From NCBI GenBank assembly GCA_013375475.1, contig JABXKD010000011.1, positions 1 to 61,055 on the forward strand: a stretch of 61,055 nucleotides of DNA. The letters run 5' to 3'. The notes under the pieces were generated by a model, which worked only from the letters and a program-made list of their open reading frames with translations, was not told the origin of the DNA and searched no databases. The DNA is from Promethearchaeota archaeon. Its GTDB lineage: Archaea > Asgardarchaeota > Lokiarchaeia > Sigyniarchaeales > SOKP01. This document shows positions 1 through 9,579 of the stretch, one piece after another; the stretch's first letter is position 1, and each line of letters opens with the position of its first letter. A program made the position numbers and the translations under genes.

Positions 1-902
1 CTCATAGAGCCTCCTCCCGCAGCTTCGTTGTGGCCTTCGTAAATATAAGGACCCGTCCCAACCATGTGAGGTATTGGATCTGAAGGATCATGACCGTAGA
101 TACCGCGGTCCCAATAATCGGCGTAGGTTTCCATTGAAATATATCTTAAGGGGCCCCAATTTGTTATTATATCCGAATTCCAATCGTTGAACACAACTTT
201 TATTTTACCGCCACTTTCTGCATTATCAACAATTTCAACATGATTCACTATAGGATACATTTGAAATGGAGCATAGCCAGGGTTTGACCATGTATCGTAC
301 CATCCATAGACACCTTTATAGCTGGACAGGTTCCACGAGGGTGTAAAGAAATATTCCCATTCCCATACTCGTCTCCAAAATGTATAAAGATTTCGAGTGT
401 CACCTCTCCCAGTTAAGTTGCCAGTGATGATAAATAACCGATCAATGTTCCATTTCGCTACAGTGGCATTCCAGTCAGAGCCGTCATGAAATTTAACGTT
501 TTCCCGAAGTGTGAAACTTATTGATTTCACACCGCCTTTATTAATAAAGGGAGTATCAGGATAGGAATTCATTTCTTCGGGCCACCATTCCTCGATTTCC
601 CAACTAGTTGCTAAGCCGGGTAGCCACAATTCAGATGCTGGTACATCATCAGCAATACCCTTGTCAAATTCATCATTAACAGCAACAAGGGATTGAGTGC
701 AGAATGGAGCATACCATAAATCGGTCACACTCCAACCTGGTGTAATTGCTTGATCCCAGTGATCTGCGGGTGTTCCGGGGATGCCAAATCTAAATCTTCG
801 GGGAGCCTGTGCAGGTTCAACTTGAGCAACAACAGAAAGCATTGGAAAGATCATAGTTGTAATAAGAAATACAAATAAAATTCTATTTAGGTTTTTTCTC
901 AT
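1..902 (-). CDS. ABC transporter extracellular solute-binding protein, family 5 (partial, C-terminus outside window)
   Basis: Translation on the minus strand from the ATG at 902 is open to the window edge, giving about 300 residues of a protein that is usually 500-600 long. It starts with a Sec-type signal peptide (MRKN, then a hydrophobic run to about residue 26). The segments FTLRENVKFHDGS and HMVGTGPYIYEGH are typical of periplasmic oligopeptide/dipeptide-binding proteins (SBP_bac_5), where they line the ligand pocket. The protein should sit outside the membrane and hand substrate to the permeases encoded divergently at 1812-3897. A partial match to the shared 20-base motif lies about 40 bases upstream of the start. 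Ligand is unknown; family 5 proteins also bind sugars and other solutes. Confidence 0.9.
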   Translation of the reverse strand, partial: MRKNLNRILFVFLITTMIFPMLSVVAQVEPAQAPRRFRFGIPGTPADHWDQAITPGWSVTDLWYAPFCTQSLVAVNDEFDKGIADDVPASELWLPGLATSWEIEEWWPEEMNSYPDTPFINKGGVKSISFTLRENVKFHDGSDWNATVAKWNIDRLFIITGNLTGRGDTRNLYTFWRRVWEWEYFFTPSWNLSSYKGVYGWYDTWSNPGYAPFQMYPIVNHVEIVDNAESGGKIKVVFNDWNSDIITNWGPLRYISMETYADYWDRGIYGHDPSDPIPHMVGTGPYIYEGHNEAAGGGSM

Positions 903-941
903 TGTTATTCTTTCCTTTGTGTTTTTGATAAATTATTGTGT

Positions 942-961
942 AAATAGACAATATGTATTAA
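942..961. promoter_or_regulatory. Weak copy of the shared AAATATACA-type motif (possible TetR site)
   Basis: The sequence AAATAGACAATATGTATTAA agrees with the motif before the nitronate-monooxygenase-like gene (29931-29950) at 16 of 20 positions. It lies about 40 bases upstream of the minus-strand binding-protein start at 902. In such AT-rich DNA a chance match or a plain TATA element cannot be excluded. Confidence 0.3.
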
Positions 962-1102
962 ACTATAAACATATTAGATTAACATACGATAAGAAAGTAT
1001 TTAAACTTTTCAAATTTCTAGAATCTCTTATCAAATTTTAAACAAATTTGTTTAGCTTCTTTATTTTGGAGTCTTATAGATGGAAATCTAGAAAAAAAGA
1101 TT

Positions 1103-1122
1103 TAATATACATTAATCATTTA
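1103..1122. promoter_or_regulatory. Weak copy of the shared motif before the ABC transporter operon
   Basis: TAATATACATTAATCATTTA matches the copy at 32032-32051 (before the MFE-2-like SDR) at 17 of 20 positions, including the run AATATACATT and the following ATCATT. It lies about 96 bases upstream of the first gene of the operon. It could be an operator or simply contain the TATA box. Confidence 0.3.
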
Positions 1123-1217
1123 TGAACAGAAATTACAAATAATACTAATGAAAAACTATAAAATCTAAAAAACTAAATAAAAATCATACTACCATTGTTT
1201 TTCAGTTAAAAGCAAAA

Positions 1218-1778
1218 TTGAGATGTCTAATTATTAAAAGAAATAAGGATGAAAAAGATAATGAGTCGATAAATACTCAGGATTTTAAGACTCACTTTAA
1301 AATTGATTGGGGCAGACAAGGTAGTGTCTTTGTTGGTTATATTGTGATAATTTTGGGTTATTATGGTATTATTGCCAATACAATGCTATTCAATCAATAC
1401 GGGGATTGGATTTCGTTTACGGAAATGGATAAGACAATCCTTATTTGGACTTATACAACATATACAAATAGTTTTTTTCTATCAGCAATCCTGTTATTTT
1501 TAGTTTGCTTTTTTCTGACCTATAAAGAAGATATTCCCCACTATGGAATTAGAGCCTCTATATGGCTCGTACCAATTTTAGTTGTAGAAGGATTTATCTT
1601 TTATTTTAGTATGTTTGGGTTCAATTTAGAACCTTTTAGGTTACAATTTATTCATAGCGAAGGATATTTTAATATTTTAATTCTTTTAGGGTTAACTTTA
1701 AGTGGTTCTTTAACTGGAATGAAATTAAAACAATGGGCTGTAAGGAAAAAAGAAAAATATTACACAAAAACAGTATAA
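1218..1778 (+). CDS. Small integral membrane protein at head of peptide ABC transporter operon
   Basis: I do not recognise this 186-residue protein. The first 30 residues are charged. About four hydrophobic segments follow (near residues 33-52, 76-100, 108-130 and 145-165), and the C-terminus is basic. The start used is a TTG; no in-frame ATG exists before the first membrane segment, so the true start is uncertain. It precedes the permease gene by 33 bases on the same strand and is probably co-transcribed with the transporter. Multi-helix membrane domains also form the N-termini of the two ATPases of this operon, so it may be a related accessory membrane module, but I cannot show homology by eye. 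Confidence 0.6.
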   Translation: MRCLIIKRNKDEKDNESINTQDFKTHFKIDWGRQGSVFVGYIVIILGYYGIIANTMLFNQYGDWISFTEMDKTILIWTYTTYTNSFFLSAILLFLVCFFLTYKEDIPHYGIRASIWLVPILVVEGFIFYFSMFGFNLEPFRLQFIHSEGYFNILILLGLTLSGSLTGMKLKQWAVRKKEKYYTKTV

Positions 1779-1811
1779 ATTACATATAACTTGTAAGGAA
1801 GGAAGAGAGAT

Positions 1812-2879
1812 ATGGCACATCAAGCACAGAATATGATAAAATATATCGTTAAACGGGTATTAGTTATGTTTCCCATGCTTATTTTAGTGTTAATTGCCAC
1901 ATTCCTCTTAGCTCAACTGATGTCGGTTAACCCTGTTGTTAATAAAATTGGAATGGTATTAGATCCAGAAATTTTAGAAGCAGAACTAAGAAGGACGGGG
2001 TTTTATGATCCGTTGTTCGTAAAGTTAGGCAAATATCTCATTAATTTTTTTACGGGAAATTGGGGTGAATCCTACCTTGTATATCCGGGCAAATCGGTTC
2101 TAGAATTAATTGCCCTAATAGTACCTAGAACAATTGAATTAATGATTTTACCCGCAATACTCGTTCCTATTTTAGCGGTGAAACTGGGAGTATTATCTGC
2201 AAAAAATAAAGATAAATCAAAGGATGTTGCCATTCGATTCTTAGCCGTAATAGGAGCAGGATTTCCTGTTTTTTGGTTTGCTACCCTGCTTCAAAGATTT
2301 GTAGGAATTTATTTAGAAAACTTTACTTATGGAGGTATAAACCTTGAACCACTTTTTGCTAATTCTCCTGGATTGCTTTATCCTGCACCAGAAGGCGCAT
2401 TTCAGACAGGATTTAGATTAATCGATAGTTTTCTTTATAATGATCAATTTTATTTATGGGATACCTTGGTGCACTTAATTCTTCCAATGGTTAGTATGGT
2501 TTTTGTATCTTTAGCGGGCATAACTCGTTTAACTCGTTCTAGTATGCTAGATGTGCTTGATCAAGATTATATTAGAACAGCACGAGCAAAAGGAGTTAAA
2601 GAAAAAGATGTAATAAATAAACATGCTCTGCGTAATGCTTTGATTCCCACAAGTAATTTGATTATTGGGGGAATTCCAGCGCTATTTCTTGGCTCCTTAT
2701 ATATTGAGGTTACATTTAATTATAGGGGATTTGGATATTATATGGTATCTGCAATTTTTTCCGGAGATTATCTGGTAATAAATGGGTTATTAGTATTTTC
2801 TATTATTATCATTCTCTCGTCAACCTTATTAGCAGATGTAATGTATACTATAATAGATCCAAGAATTATATATACTTAG
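1812..2879 (+). CDS. Peptide/nickel-type ABC transporter permease, DppB-like
   Basis: This 355-residue inner-membrane permease belongs to the DppB/OppB family (BPD_transp_1). An N-terminal membrane helix (IVKRVLVMFPMLILVLIATF) is followed by an external loop and about five further helices. The cytoplasmic EAA-like loop that docks on the ATPase is visible near residues 250-275 (DYIRTARAKG, then ALRNALIP). An AAGGAAGG ribosome-binding site lies just upstream of the ATG. It is the first of two permeases and would pair with the product of the next gene to form the channel for substrate delivered by the binding protein at 1-902. Confidence 0.93.
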   Translation: MAHQAQNMIKYIVKRVLVMFPMLILVLIATFLLAQLMSVNPVVNKIGMVLDPEILEAELRRTGFYDPLFVKLGKYLINFFTGNWGESYLVYPGKSVLELIALIVPRTIELMILPAILVPILAVKLGVLSAKNKDKSKDVAIRFLAVIGAGFPVFWFATLLQRFVGIYLENFTYGGINLEPLFANSPGLLYPAPEGAFQTGFRLIDSFLYNDQFYLWDTLVHLILPMVSMVFVSLAGITRLTRSSMLDVLDQDYIRTARAKGVKEKDVINKHALRNALIPTSNLIIGGIPALFLGSLYIEVTFNYRGFGYYMVSAIFSGDYLVINGLLVFSIIIILSSTLLADVMYTIIDPRIIYT

Positions 2880-2898
2880 TGTAATTAGGGGAAATAAA

Positions 2899-3897
2899 AT
2901 GGTACAAACAGATTTAAAGGTAGATTTAAAAATTCAAAATAAGGAAAAATCAGAAAAACAACGGAATATTAAAGCCTTAATTAAATTTTATTTTCTTCCA
3001 GGTTTTCGTGTTCCTGAATTTTCTGAAAAAGAATATGAAATCGGAAAAAAAAGGTCTAAAAGAAAGTTATTTAGACGTTTAATTACTCCTTTAACCCTTT
3101 TAGGATTCGCAATGATATTATTAATAGTTTTTATAGGAATATTTGCTCCTTGGTTATCTATTTATACCATCGAAGAAGTTGCATTACCTCATATTCCTCC
3201 TTTAAGTTCCCCTTTTGACGATCCCTCCCCACTTCATCTATTAGGGACAACAAAATATGGCTATGACATTTTAGGAAGGTTAATCTGGGGTGCAAGAACA
3301 GTTATTACTGCTGCAGCATTTCCGGTGCTAATATCAAATTTAGGCGGTATAGTTCTTGGTACGTTATCAGCTTATTTTGGGGGAAAGTTGGATTATATAA
3401 TGATGCGCATTGTCGATTTCATGTATTCATTTCCAATAATTATAATTGTCATAATTATAGCCCCTATGATGGGAGGAAAATTGTACAATATCTTGTTGTT
3501 ATGGGGAATACTTTACATTCCGTATACAACTAGATTTGTTAGATCTTTAACACTACAGGTAAAACAGAGTTTATATGTAGAAGCTGCGATTACGGGAGGA
3601 GCTGATAAGTTGAAAGTAATGTTTAAGCATGTATTCCCAAATACCTATTCAGCGCTAATTATATCATTCTTTGGGAGTATGGCTTTCTCGGTGTTAGGAT
3701 TTGCTAGTATCGCATTCTTAGGTATGGGAGATCAGTCTTTTGCCGATTGGGGTACTGACATTGCTTATTCAAGATCCAACTTAACTGCAATAGGACCCGC
3801 CTTTTGGCCAGGGTTATTCATAGGCATAACTACAATCGGATTTATATTAGTGGGTGATGGATTGAGAGATGCACTCGATCCTCGCTTAAAGCGGTAA
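2899..3897 (+). CDS. Peptide/nickel-type ABC transporter permease, DppC-like
   Basis: This 332-residue DppC/OppC-family permease has a long cytoplasmic N-terminus of about 65 residues, a first helix near 68-92 and then the family hallmark LLGTTKYGYDILGRLIWGAR. The EAA loop lies near residues 222-245 (YVEAAITGGADKL, then FKHVFPN). The end DGLRDALDPRLKR is typical for DppC. It starts 19 bases after the DppB-like gene with AGGGGA as a plausible ribosome-binding site, and ends 6 bases before the first ATPase gene, so the operon is tight. Confidence 0.93.
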   Translation: MVQTDLKVDLKIQNKEKSEKQRNIKALIKFYFLPGFRVPEFSEKEYEIGKKRSKRKLFRRLITPLTLLGFAMILLIVFIGIFAPWLSIYTIEEVALPHIPPLSSPFDDPSPLHLLGTTKYGYDILGRLIWGARTVITAAAFPVLISNLGGIVLGTLSAYFGGKLDYIMMRIVDFMYSFPIIIIVIIIAPMMGGKLYNILLLWGILYIPYTTRFVRSLTLQVKQSLYVEAAITGGADKLKVMFKHVFPNTYSALIISFFGSMAFSVLGFASIAFLGMGDQSFADWGTDIAYSRSNLTAIGPAFWPGLFIGITTIGFILVGDGLRDALDPRLKR

Positions 3898-3903
3898 AAT
3901 GAG

Positions 3904-5826
3904 GTGAAGAAAATTCTATTTAATATACTACAAACTAGTTATCGCGCAAATTTGGGAATGGGTCTTATCGAATCCCTAGTAATCGCTTTATTAGTATTTG
4001 TTATAGCTCTATTCCTCAACAATCTTCTTTCAATAGAGAATCAAGTGCCAAAAACGGAATATACCCGGAGCACTAGTATTTGTTTTATAATTATTTTTGG
4101 GATAACAATCGGTATTCGATACGCATTTGAAATATTAGGTTATTGGGGTATAATTTTTAGGATTTTAACTAACGACCAATTCATATTTGCTGTAGCGTCG
4201 TCGATTTTCTTACCTTTAAATAGTAAGATCTCAAAAGCGTTTAAGATTGATAAGATTGGTTTAACTAAAGACTTAAAAATGCTATATATTAAATATTTAA
4301 TTCTTCCCTGGTTTGTAGCAACTATTTTCTTATTAATCGATATTTTAGGGATTCCGATTCTAGTTCCAGATCTATATACTATGGGTATATTGTGGGGCAT
4401 AATAGATATTCTTTTATTATATGCAATAACAACTTTGGTCAACACAATGATTCCAATTGAGAAAAAAATCTCTAAAACAACATTAAGGAAGGGTATAATC
4501 GCGGGAGCTTTATTATCATTTGGTATATTGTTTATTCAGCTTACAATTTTTGAAGTTTTTTTATGTAGAGGGTTTGGAGTATGCTTATTTGAACAAGATA
4601 TTCGAATCCAATTTATTTCAATAAGCTTAATATATGTGATAACTTTTTTTATATCTTTAAAGTTTAAATTTATACCAGAAGCCCGAGAAAAAAGTGAATT
4701 AAAAATTCAATTAGCCTTAAAGGCATTAGAGTCTCAAAAGTATATGAAAGGTGACCAAAAAGGAAATGGTATTATACTAGATGTTCAGGACCTTATAACA
4801 TACTTTTATACTGAAGAAGGAATGGTACGAGCTGTTGAAGGAGTCTCATTTAAAATTTTTAAAGGAGAAACCCTTGGTTTAGTAGGCGAAACTGGATGTG
4901 GAAAGTCGGTAACCGCTTTGTCTATTCTTCAACTTGTTCGGCCACCTGGTAAAATTGAAAATGGAAAAGTTATTTTTAACGGAGAGGATTTATTAAAGAA
5001 GACTAAATCAGAGATGCTCAAATATCGCGGTAAAGACATAACAATGATTTTTCAAGATCCACTCAATTCTATAAACCCTGTATTTAAAATCGGAGAACAA
5101 ATTTCAGAAGTGTTTCTTCTTCATTTGGAAGATGAATTACTCGTAGAAGCTTTAAAATCAGAAAATAAGAGTGTATATAGCTTAGCACGTGAATGGAGTG
5201 AACAATTATTAAAGGATTTAAATATTCCTGCTCCTGAGGCTATATTTGATCGATATCCGCATGAATTAAGCGGTGGGATGCGTCAGAGAGTCCAAATTGC
5301 TATGGCTCTTGCTTGTGGTCCAGACTTATTAATAGCTGATGAACCTACTACTGCTTTAGATGTAACTATACAAAATCAAATTCTTAAATTAATGGAAGAA
5401 TTGAAAGTTAAGTATGATACATCGATACTCTATATAACTCATGATTTAGGCATTATTTCAAAAATGTGTGATCGCGTAGCAGTAATGTATAGCGGTTATA
5501 TTGTAGAATACGGAGATATAAAAAAATTATTTTCAATACCATATCATCCTTATACAAAAGGATTAATCGCTTCTATACCAATTGTGGGAAAGAAGAGAGA
5601 AACTTTACAGATCATCCCTGGAACTGTTCCTAATTTAATATATCCCCCCTCAGGATGTAGATTTCATCCCAGATGTGAGTATTGTTTTGAACCTTGCGAA
5701 TCAATAAGACCAAACTCAATAGAAGTCGAGCAAAATTATTATGTAGCATGCCATCTGTATGATCCTCAATATAAAGAGCTTGCTGAAATTTCAATCAAAA
5801 AAGAAGAAAACAAAATTAAAAAATAA
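3904..5826 (+). CDS. ABC transporter ATPase (DppD-like) with N-terminal seven-helix membrane domain
   Basis: This 640-residue protein has two parts. Residues 1 to about 265 form some seven hydrophobic helices with short loops. The rest is a complete DppD/OppD ATPase: Walker A GETGCGKS at 328-335, Q-loop FQDP, signature LSGGMRQR near 455, Walker B LLIADEPT near 475, the H-loop ITHD, and the C-terminal oligopeptide tail with Cys residues (PPSGCRFHPRCEYC). Canonical DppD proteins are about 330 residues and soluble, so the membrane part is an addition. The start is a GTG overlapping a GAGGTG ribosome-binding site. It should energise import through the two permeases, and the membrane domain may anchor it or add a channel element. 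Confidence 0.9.
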   Translation: MKKILFNILQTSYRANLGMGLIESLVIALLVFVIALFLNNLLSIENQVPKTEYTRSTSICFIIIFGITIGIRYAFEILGYWGIIFRILTNDQFIFAVASSIFLPLNSKISKAFKIDKIGLTKDLKMLYIKYLILPWFVATIFLLIDILGIPILVPDLYTMGILWGIIDILLLYAITTLVNTMIPIEKKISKTTLRKGIIAGALLSFGILFIQLTIFEVFLCRGFGVCLFEQDIRIQFISISLIYVITFFISLKFKFIPEAREKSELKIQLALKALESQKYMKGDQKGNGIILDVQDLITYFYTEEGMVRAVEGVSFKIFKGETLGLVGETGCGKSVTALSILQLVRPPGKIENGKVIFNGEDLLKKTKSEMLKYRGKDITMIFQDPLNSINPVFKIGEQISEVFLLHLEDELLVEALKSENKSVYSLAREWSEQLLKDLNIPAPEAIFDRYPHELSGGMRQRVQIAMALACGPDLLIADEPTTALDVTIQNQILKLMEELKVKYDTSILYITHDLGIISKMCDRVAVMYSGYIVEYGDIKKLFSIPYHPYTKGLIASIPIVGKKRETLQIIPGTVPNLIYPPSGCRFHPRCEYCFEPCESIRPNSIEVEQNYYVACHLYDPQYKELAEISIKKEENKIKK

Positions 5827-5863
5827 ATATTAAACAAACAGTTTTGAATTAAGGAAGAGAAAG

Positions 5864-7621
5864 ATGATATTTCAATTAAACTTATCTCTAATGGATTTGT
5901 CAATAAACATAGTTATATCGCTAATAGGATTGTTAATAGGAGCTAAATTCATTAACTTCATGGCAAAAGAAAAAAATTGGGATGATTCTCCTTTAAATTA
6001 TTTTATATTATTATCCCCTTGGTTCATATTAAATTCAATTGTTGGATTTTTTCTCACTTTCTGGATTAACAACTCTTACCTAATTCTGTTGCTTGAAATT
6101 AGTTCTTACTTAATGGTTAGTTTATACTTATCAAGTAAAATTTATAATTTGAATTTGAAGGCTGCCTTATTGTTTGTACTAATAATCCAATTGATACTTT
6201 ATATAGTTCCACTCTTAATAAGTATTATTTGGGAAGAAATTCCAGGATTATTGGGTTCCTTAACCGGGAACGATTATATAATGAATACATCATTGATTAT
6301 GTTCTTTATTATCCTAGCTGCATTAAGTGGTTTTACTGTATTTTTTGTTTATTGGGGTAATAAGATACAATTGGTGAAGCGTAAAAAGCTAATAGCGACA
6401 TTAAGTTTAATTCCAGGTGTTTATGTTTTAATCTTTTTATTCGTAGAATTCAAACGCAACTTTTTCACGAATAATCTTCTTTTTCAAGATTTTTTATCGA
6501 TACCATATAATATCGTTAGTCTAATTGTACCATTTTTGGTTGTGATTATCATTGCAGTAACATTAAAAAAAATTGCTTATCATAAGATTCAAAATCTGGA
6601 AATAAGAGGATTAGAGGTTCTCGAAAAGGGTAAAATCCTTTTAGATGTGAGAAATTTGAGAGTTCACTATCCACTTTATGGTGGAATGCTTAAACGACAA
6701 ATTGGTGCAGTCAAAGCGGTTGATGGAGTATCATTTGATATAAAAACTGGTGAAACTATTGGTTTAGTTGGAGAAAGTGGATGCGGAAAAACTACTGTTG
6801 CTAAGGCTATTTTAGGGCTTGTTGGGAAGACTGAAGGTGATATTTTATATAATAATGAACCTATACCAGAAGAATATTCGAAATATTTACGACAAAAAAT
6901 ACAAATAGTTTTCCAGGATCCAGATGCGTCATTAAATCCAAGGATGAAAATAGTTGATATTATCGCAGAACCCCTTCGAAATTTAATGGGGATTACTAAA
7001 AAAGAAGAAATTAGAAGACGTGTTTTAGAATTATTGGACCAGGTATCTTTAAATCCAGAGCACATGGATCGCTTCCCTCATGAATTTTCTGGTGGACAAA
7101 AGCAAAGGATCATCATTGCAAGAGCTCTCGTTTGCAATCCAGAATTAATTATTCTTGACGAACCAACTTCAGCTCTTGATGTTTCAGTCCAAGCACAAAT
7201 ACTTAATTTACTCAAAGGGTTGCAAAAAACTTATGGTTATGGATTTTTATTCATAACTCATAATCTTTCTGTTGTAAATCATATAGCAGATCGTATTGCT
7301 GTTATGTATCTTGGGAAATTTGTTGAGATAGGGAAAAATGAGCAAATATTCTTTAATCCCACGCATCCTTATACAATAGCTCTTTTAGAATCACGCTCAG
7401 AAATTGATCCTGAAAAGAAAGAAATTCGTTTTGTACTTAGTGGGGAAGTACCAAGCCCAATAGCGCCTCCTCCTGGGTGTACTTTTAATCCGCGATGCGT
7501 TTCTGATGCGCGTACAAAAGAGTGCGAGTATGAATTCCCTCATAAAATTAAGATTGAGGACGATCATTATATTTGGTGCGTTAACCCACCAGGCGGTTTT
7601 ACTTCAATACAGAATGATTAA
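5864..7621 (+). CDS. ABC transporter ATPase (DppF-like) with N-terminal membrane domain
   Basis: This 585-residue protein is built like its upstream neighbour. About seven hydrophobic helices occupy residues 1-240 and are followed by a DppF/OppF ATPase: Walker A GESGCGKT at 303-310, FQDPDASLNPRM, signature FSGGQKQR, Walker B LIILDEPTSALD, ITHN, and the C-terminal tail PPPGCTFNPRC. It is the second nucleotide-binding subunit of the importer. The two membrane domains are not obviously similar in sequence. It starts 37 bases after the previous gene with AAGGAAGAG as ribosome-binding site and is the last gene of the operon. Confidence 0.9.
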   Translation: MIFQLNLSLMDLSINIVISLIGLLIGAKFINFMAKEKNWDDSPLNYFILLSPWFILNSIVGFFLTFWINNSYLILLLEISSYLMVSLYLSSKIYNLNLKAALLFVLIIQLILYIVPLLISIIWEEIPGLLGSLTGNDYIMNTSLIMFFIILAALSGFTVFFVYWGNKIQLVKRKKLIATLSLIPGVYVLIFLFVEFKRNFFTNNLLFQDFLSIPYNIVSLIVPFLVVIIIAVTLKKIAYHKIQNLEIRGLEVLEKGKILLDVRNLRVHYPLYGGMLKRQIGAVKAVDGVSFDIKTGETIGLVGESGCGKTTVAKAILGLVGKTEGDILYNNEPIPEEYSKYLRQKIQIVFQDPDASLNPRMKIVDIIAEPLRNLMGITKKEEIRRRVLELLDQVSLNPEHMDRFPHEFSGGQKQRIIIARALVCNPELIILDEPTSALDVSVQAQILNLLKGLQKTYGYGFLFITHNLSVVNHIADRIAVMYLGKFVEIGKNEQIFFNPTHPYTIALLESRSEIDPEKKEIRFVLSGEVPSPIAPPPGCTFNPRCVSDARTKECEYEFPHKIKIEDDHYIWCVNPPGGFTSIQND

Positions 7622-7689
7622 TAGAAAAATAATGTTATTTAATTATTACACGACTGCTTTGGTATAATTAAAAATTATTTTCTATAATC

Positions 7690-7733
7690 AAAGCTTTCAT
7701 GAAAAGTTTAATAATATTTGAAACTTTTGCTTT
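7690..7733. repeat. Imperfect inverted repeat between transporter operon and SDR gene
   Basis: The arms AAAAGTTT (7702-7709) and AAACTTTT (7721-7728) pair perfectly across an 11-base loop. Outer elements AAAGC (7690-7694) and GCTTT (7729-7733) also pair. It lies 60-110 bases after the operon end and 55 bases before the next start. It could be an operator for the SDR operon or a weak hairpin at the transporter transcript end. No strong T-run follows. Confidence 0.35.
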
Positions 7734-7788
7734 ATACAAGTAATACTAAATCGTTACAGACAAATGCTTTATCAAAGAAGGGGATTGT

Positions 7789-8694
7789 ATGAAAGAATTC
7801 ATAAATAAAAATTGCTTTATTACTGGTGCTGCAAGTGGGATTGGACGCTCGTTTGCATTAGCGCTCGCAAATGAAGGTATGAAGCTTTTTATTTCAGATG
7901 TTAACACAGAAGGTTTAGAGCAAGTTAAAAAGGAAATCGAGCAGAAAGGGATAATTGTCCATTCAATTAAGTGTGATGTTTCTAAGTTAAGTGATATCGA
8001 AAATGCCGCAAAAGCTTTTTATTCTAAATTAGGAGATGTAGATCTCTTAATAAATAATGCGGGCATTGGTAGAGCTGTTAACTTAGCCAACATGAACTTA
8101 GAAAATTGGAAAAAGGTTGTTGATGTTAATTTGTGGAGCGTGATCTACTCAATGAAAGTTTTTTTACCTCGCATGCTAGAAAGAAAGTCGGGGCACATAG
8201 TTAATGTTGCTTCAGGAGCAGGGTTATTTGGTTCGTCTGAACCTCCATCATATATTACAACTAAATTTGCTGTGGTAGGTCTCTCAGAAGCGCTTTTTTC
8301 TCGACTTAAACCTTTAGGTATAAATGTTTCAGTCATAACTCCAGCACTTATTCGAACTAATGTATTTCACTCCGGTTTAAAAAATATGGAATATGACCCA
8401 AAGATGCTTAAAGACATAGGAAAGGAAAAACTTGATGAGATTTACGGTTCAGCGATGACTAACCTTATGAATTCAGCTATGTCTCCTGATGTCGCAGTAC
8501 GAAAATATATTCGACAGATTAAAAAAGACCAATTATATATCTTCGATAGTCAACAAATAAAACACATAGTCGCTCTTAAAGGAAAGAATATGAAGGAGTA
8601 TGAGGAGTTTTTGCTTAATTATCAAGAAATGCAAGCAAACAGCATGAAAGAGCATTTTCAACAATATGGAATTAATATTGAAGATTATTGGTGA
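7789..8694 (+). CDS. Short-chain dehydrogenase/reductase
   Basis: This 301-residue classical SDR has the NAD(P)-binding motif GAASGIGRS at residues 12-20, NNAG near 90, and the catalytic Tyr-Lys pair Y155-ITT-K159 after a Ser-rich strand (NVASGAGLFGSS). An acidic residue at the end of strand 2 (FISDVNTEG) suggests NAD rather than NADP. It would oxidise a secondary alcohol or reduce a ketone; the substrate is unknown. The C-terminus (about 60 residues past the fold) is long and charged. AAGGGGA precedes the ATG. A second SDR starts 20 bases downstream, so the two are likely one operon. Confidence 0.9.
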   Translation: MKEFINKNCFITGAASGIGRSFALALANEGMKLFISDVNTEGLEQVKKEIEQKGIIVHSIKCDVSKLSDIENAAKAFYSKLGDVDLLINNAGIGRAVNLANMNLENWKKVVDVNLWSVIYSMKVFLPRMLERKSGHIVNVASGAGLFGSSEPPSYITTKFAVVGLSEALFSRLKPLGINVSVITPALIRTNVFHSGLKNMEYDPKMLKDIGKEKLDEIYGSAMTNLMNSAMSPDVAVRKYIRQIKKDQLYIFDSQQIKHIVALKGKNMKEYEEFLLNYQEMQANSMKEHFQQYGINIEDYW

Positions 8695-8714
8695 TCAACT
8701 AATTAAGAGTGTAG

Positions 8715-9575
8715 ATGGTTAGTATGAAAGAATTCAAGGAAAAAGTGGCTGTAATCACGGGAGCTGGAAGTGGCATAGGGCTATCAATCGCTGAACGCTG
8801 TGCCTTTGAAGGTATGAATGTAGTACTTGCAGATATTGACCAGCGTTTTTTAAGAAGAGCTAAGCGTAAAATGGAAAAATTAGGAGCATCTTTTTTAACA
8901 ATTCAAACAGATGTTTCGAAACTTTCGGATATGCAGATTCTAGCTGAAAAGACCATTGAACATTTTGAAGCTGTTCACTTACTCTTCAATAATGCAGGGG
9001 TTTCTAATCCGAAATATTTCTGGAACTACACATTAAATGATTGGAAATGGCAAATTGGTGTAAACTTGTGGGGGGTAATATATGGGTTACATGTTTTTGT
9101 ACCAATTATGCGAAAACAAGATACAGAGTGCCATATTATCAATACAGCATCTATAGAGGGTCTTTTATCTGGATCTGGTCCTGGAGGTGCTATTTACGGC
9201 TTAACAAAACATGCAATTGTGTCATTAAGCGAATCAATGAGAATAGAACTAACACAAACCAAATCTAAAATAAACGTATCGGTCCTTTGTCCTGGATGGG
9301 TTAGTAGTAAAATTTTCTTTAGTGAAGCACATCGGCAAGAAGAGTATAGAGATAGTGATGATGAAACTTTTGACGATCTGAAAATTGAGGATTCGACAGC
9401 CAAATTTAAAGCAATAAAAGATGTGTCTCCTCCTATGGCTTGTGAAGATGTCGCTGAGATTGTATTTAAAGCTATTCGTAGGAAAAAATTTTACATTATG
9501 ACGCATTCTGATCAATTGCTTAAAGCTGGTGTTGAACTAAGAATGGGAGAAATTCTCAGAGCATTTGGAAAGTAA
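8715..9575 (+). CDS. Short-chain dehydrogenase/reductase
   Basis: This 286-residue SDR has GAGSGIGLS near residues 16-24, NNAGVS, and Y161-GLT-K165 as the catalytic pair. ADID at the end of strand 2 suggests NAD specificity. It is related to the SDR just upstream but clearly diverged; the pair may act on different stereoisomers or steps. An alternative ATG lies three codons in (MKEFKE). The stop is only 4 bases from the stop of the convergent thiolase gene at 9580. Confidence 0.9.
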   Translation: MVSMKEFKEKVAVITGAGSGIGLSIAERCAFEGMNVVLADIDQRFLRRAKRKMEKLGASFLTIQTDVSKLSDMQILAEKTIEHFEAVHLLFNNAGVSNPKYFWNYTLNDWKWQIGVNLWGVIYGLHVFVPIMRKQDTECHIINTASIEGLLSGSGPGGAIYGLTKHAIVSLSESMRIELTQTKSKINVSVLCPGWVSSKIFFSEAHRQEEYRDSDDETFDDLKIEDSTAKFKAIKDVSPPMACEDVAEIVFKAIRRKKFYIMTHSDQLLKAGVELRMGEILRAFGK

Positions 9576-9579
9576 ACTT

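Larger units (their letters stand above)
903..1217. other. Divergent promoter region between binding protein and transporter operon
   Basis: This 315-base stretch is very AT-rich and I see no ORF or RNA gene in it. It must contain promoters for the minus-strand binding-protein gene and the plus-strand transporter operon. It holds two imperfect copies of the motif that is found near the TetR gene further along (942-961 and 1103-1122). Confidence 0.6.

Noticed and set aside
4140..4445. Hydrophobic 101-codon minus-strand frame inside the first ATPase gene
   Set aside because: It lies antisense to the membrane domain of a clearly coding gene; hydrophobicity is expected from the complement of an AT-rich membrane region.
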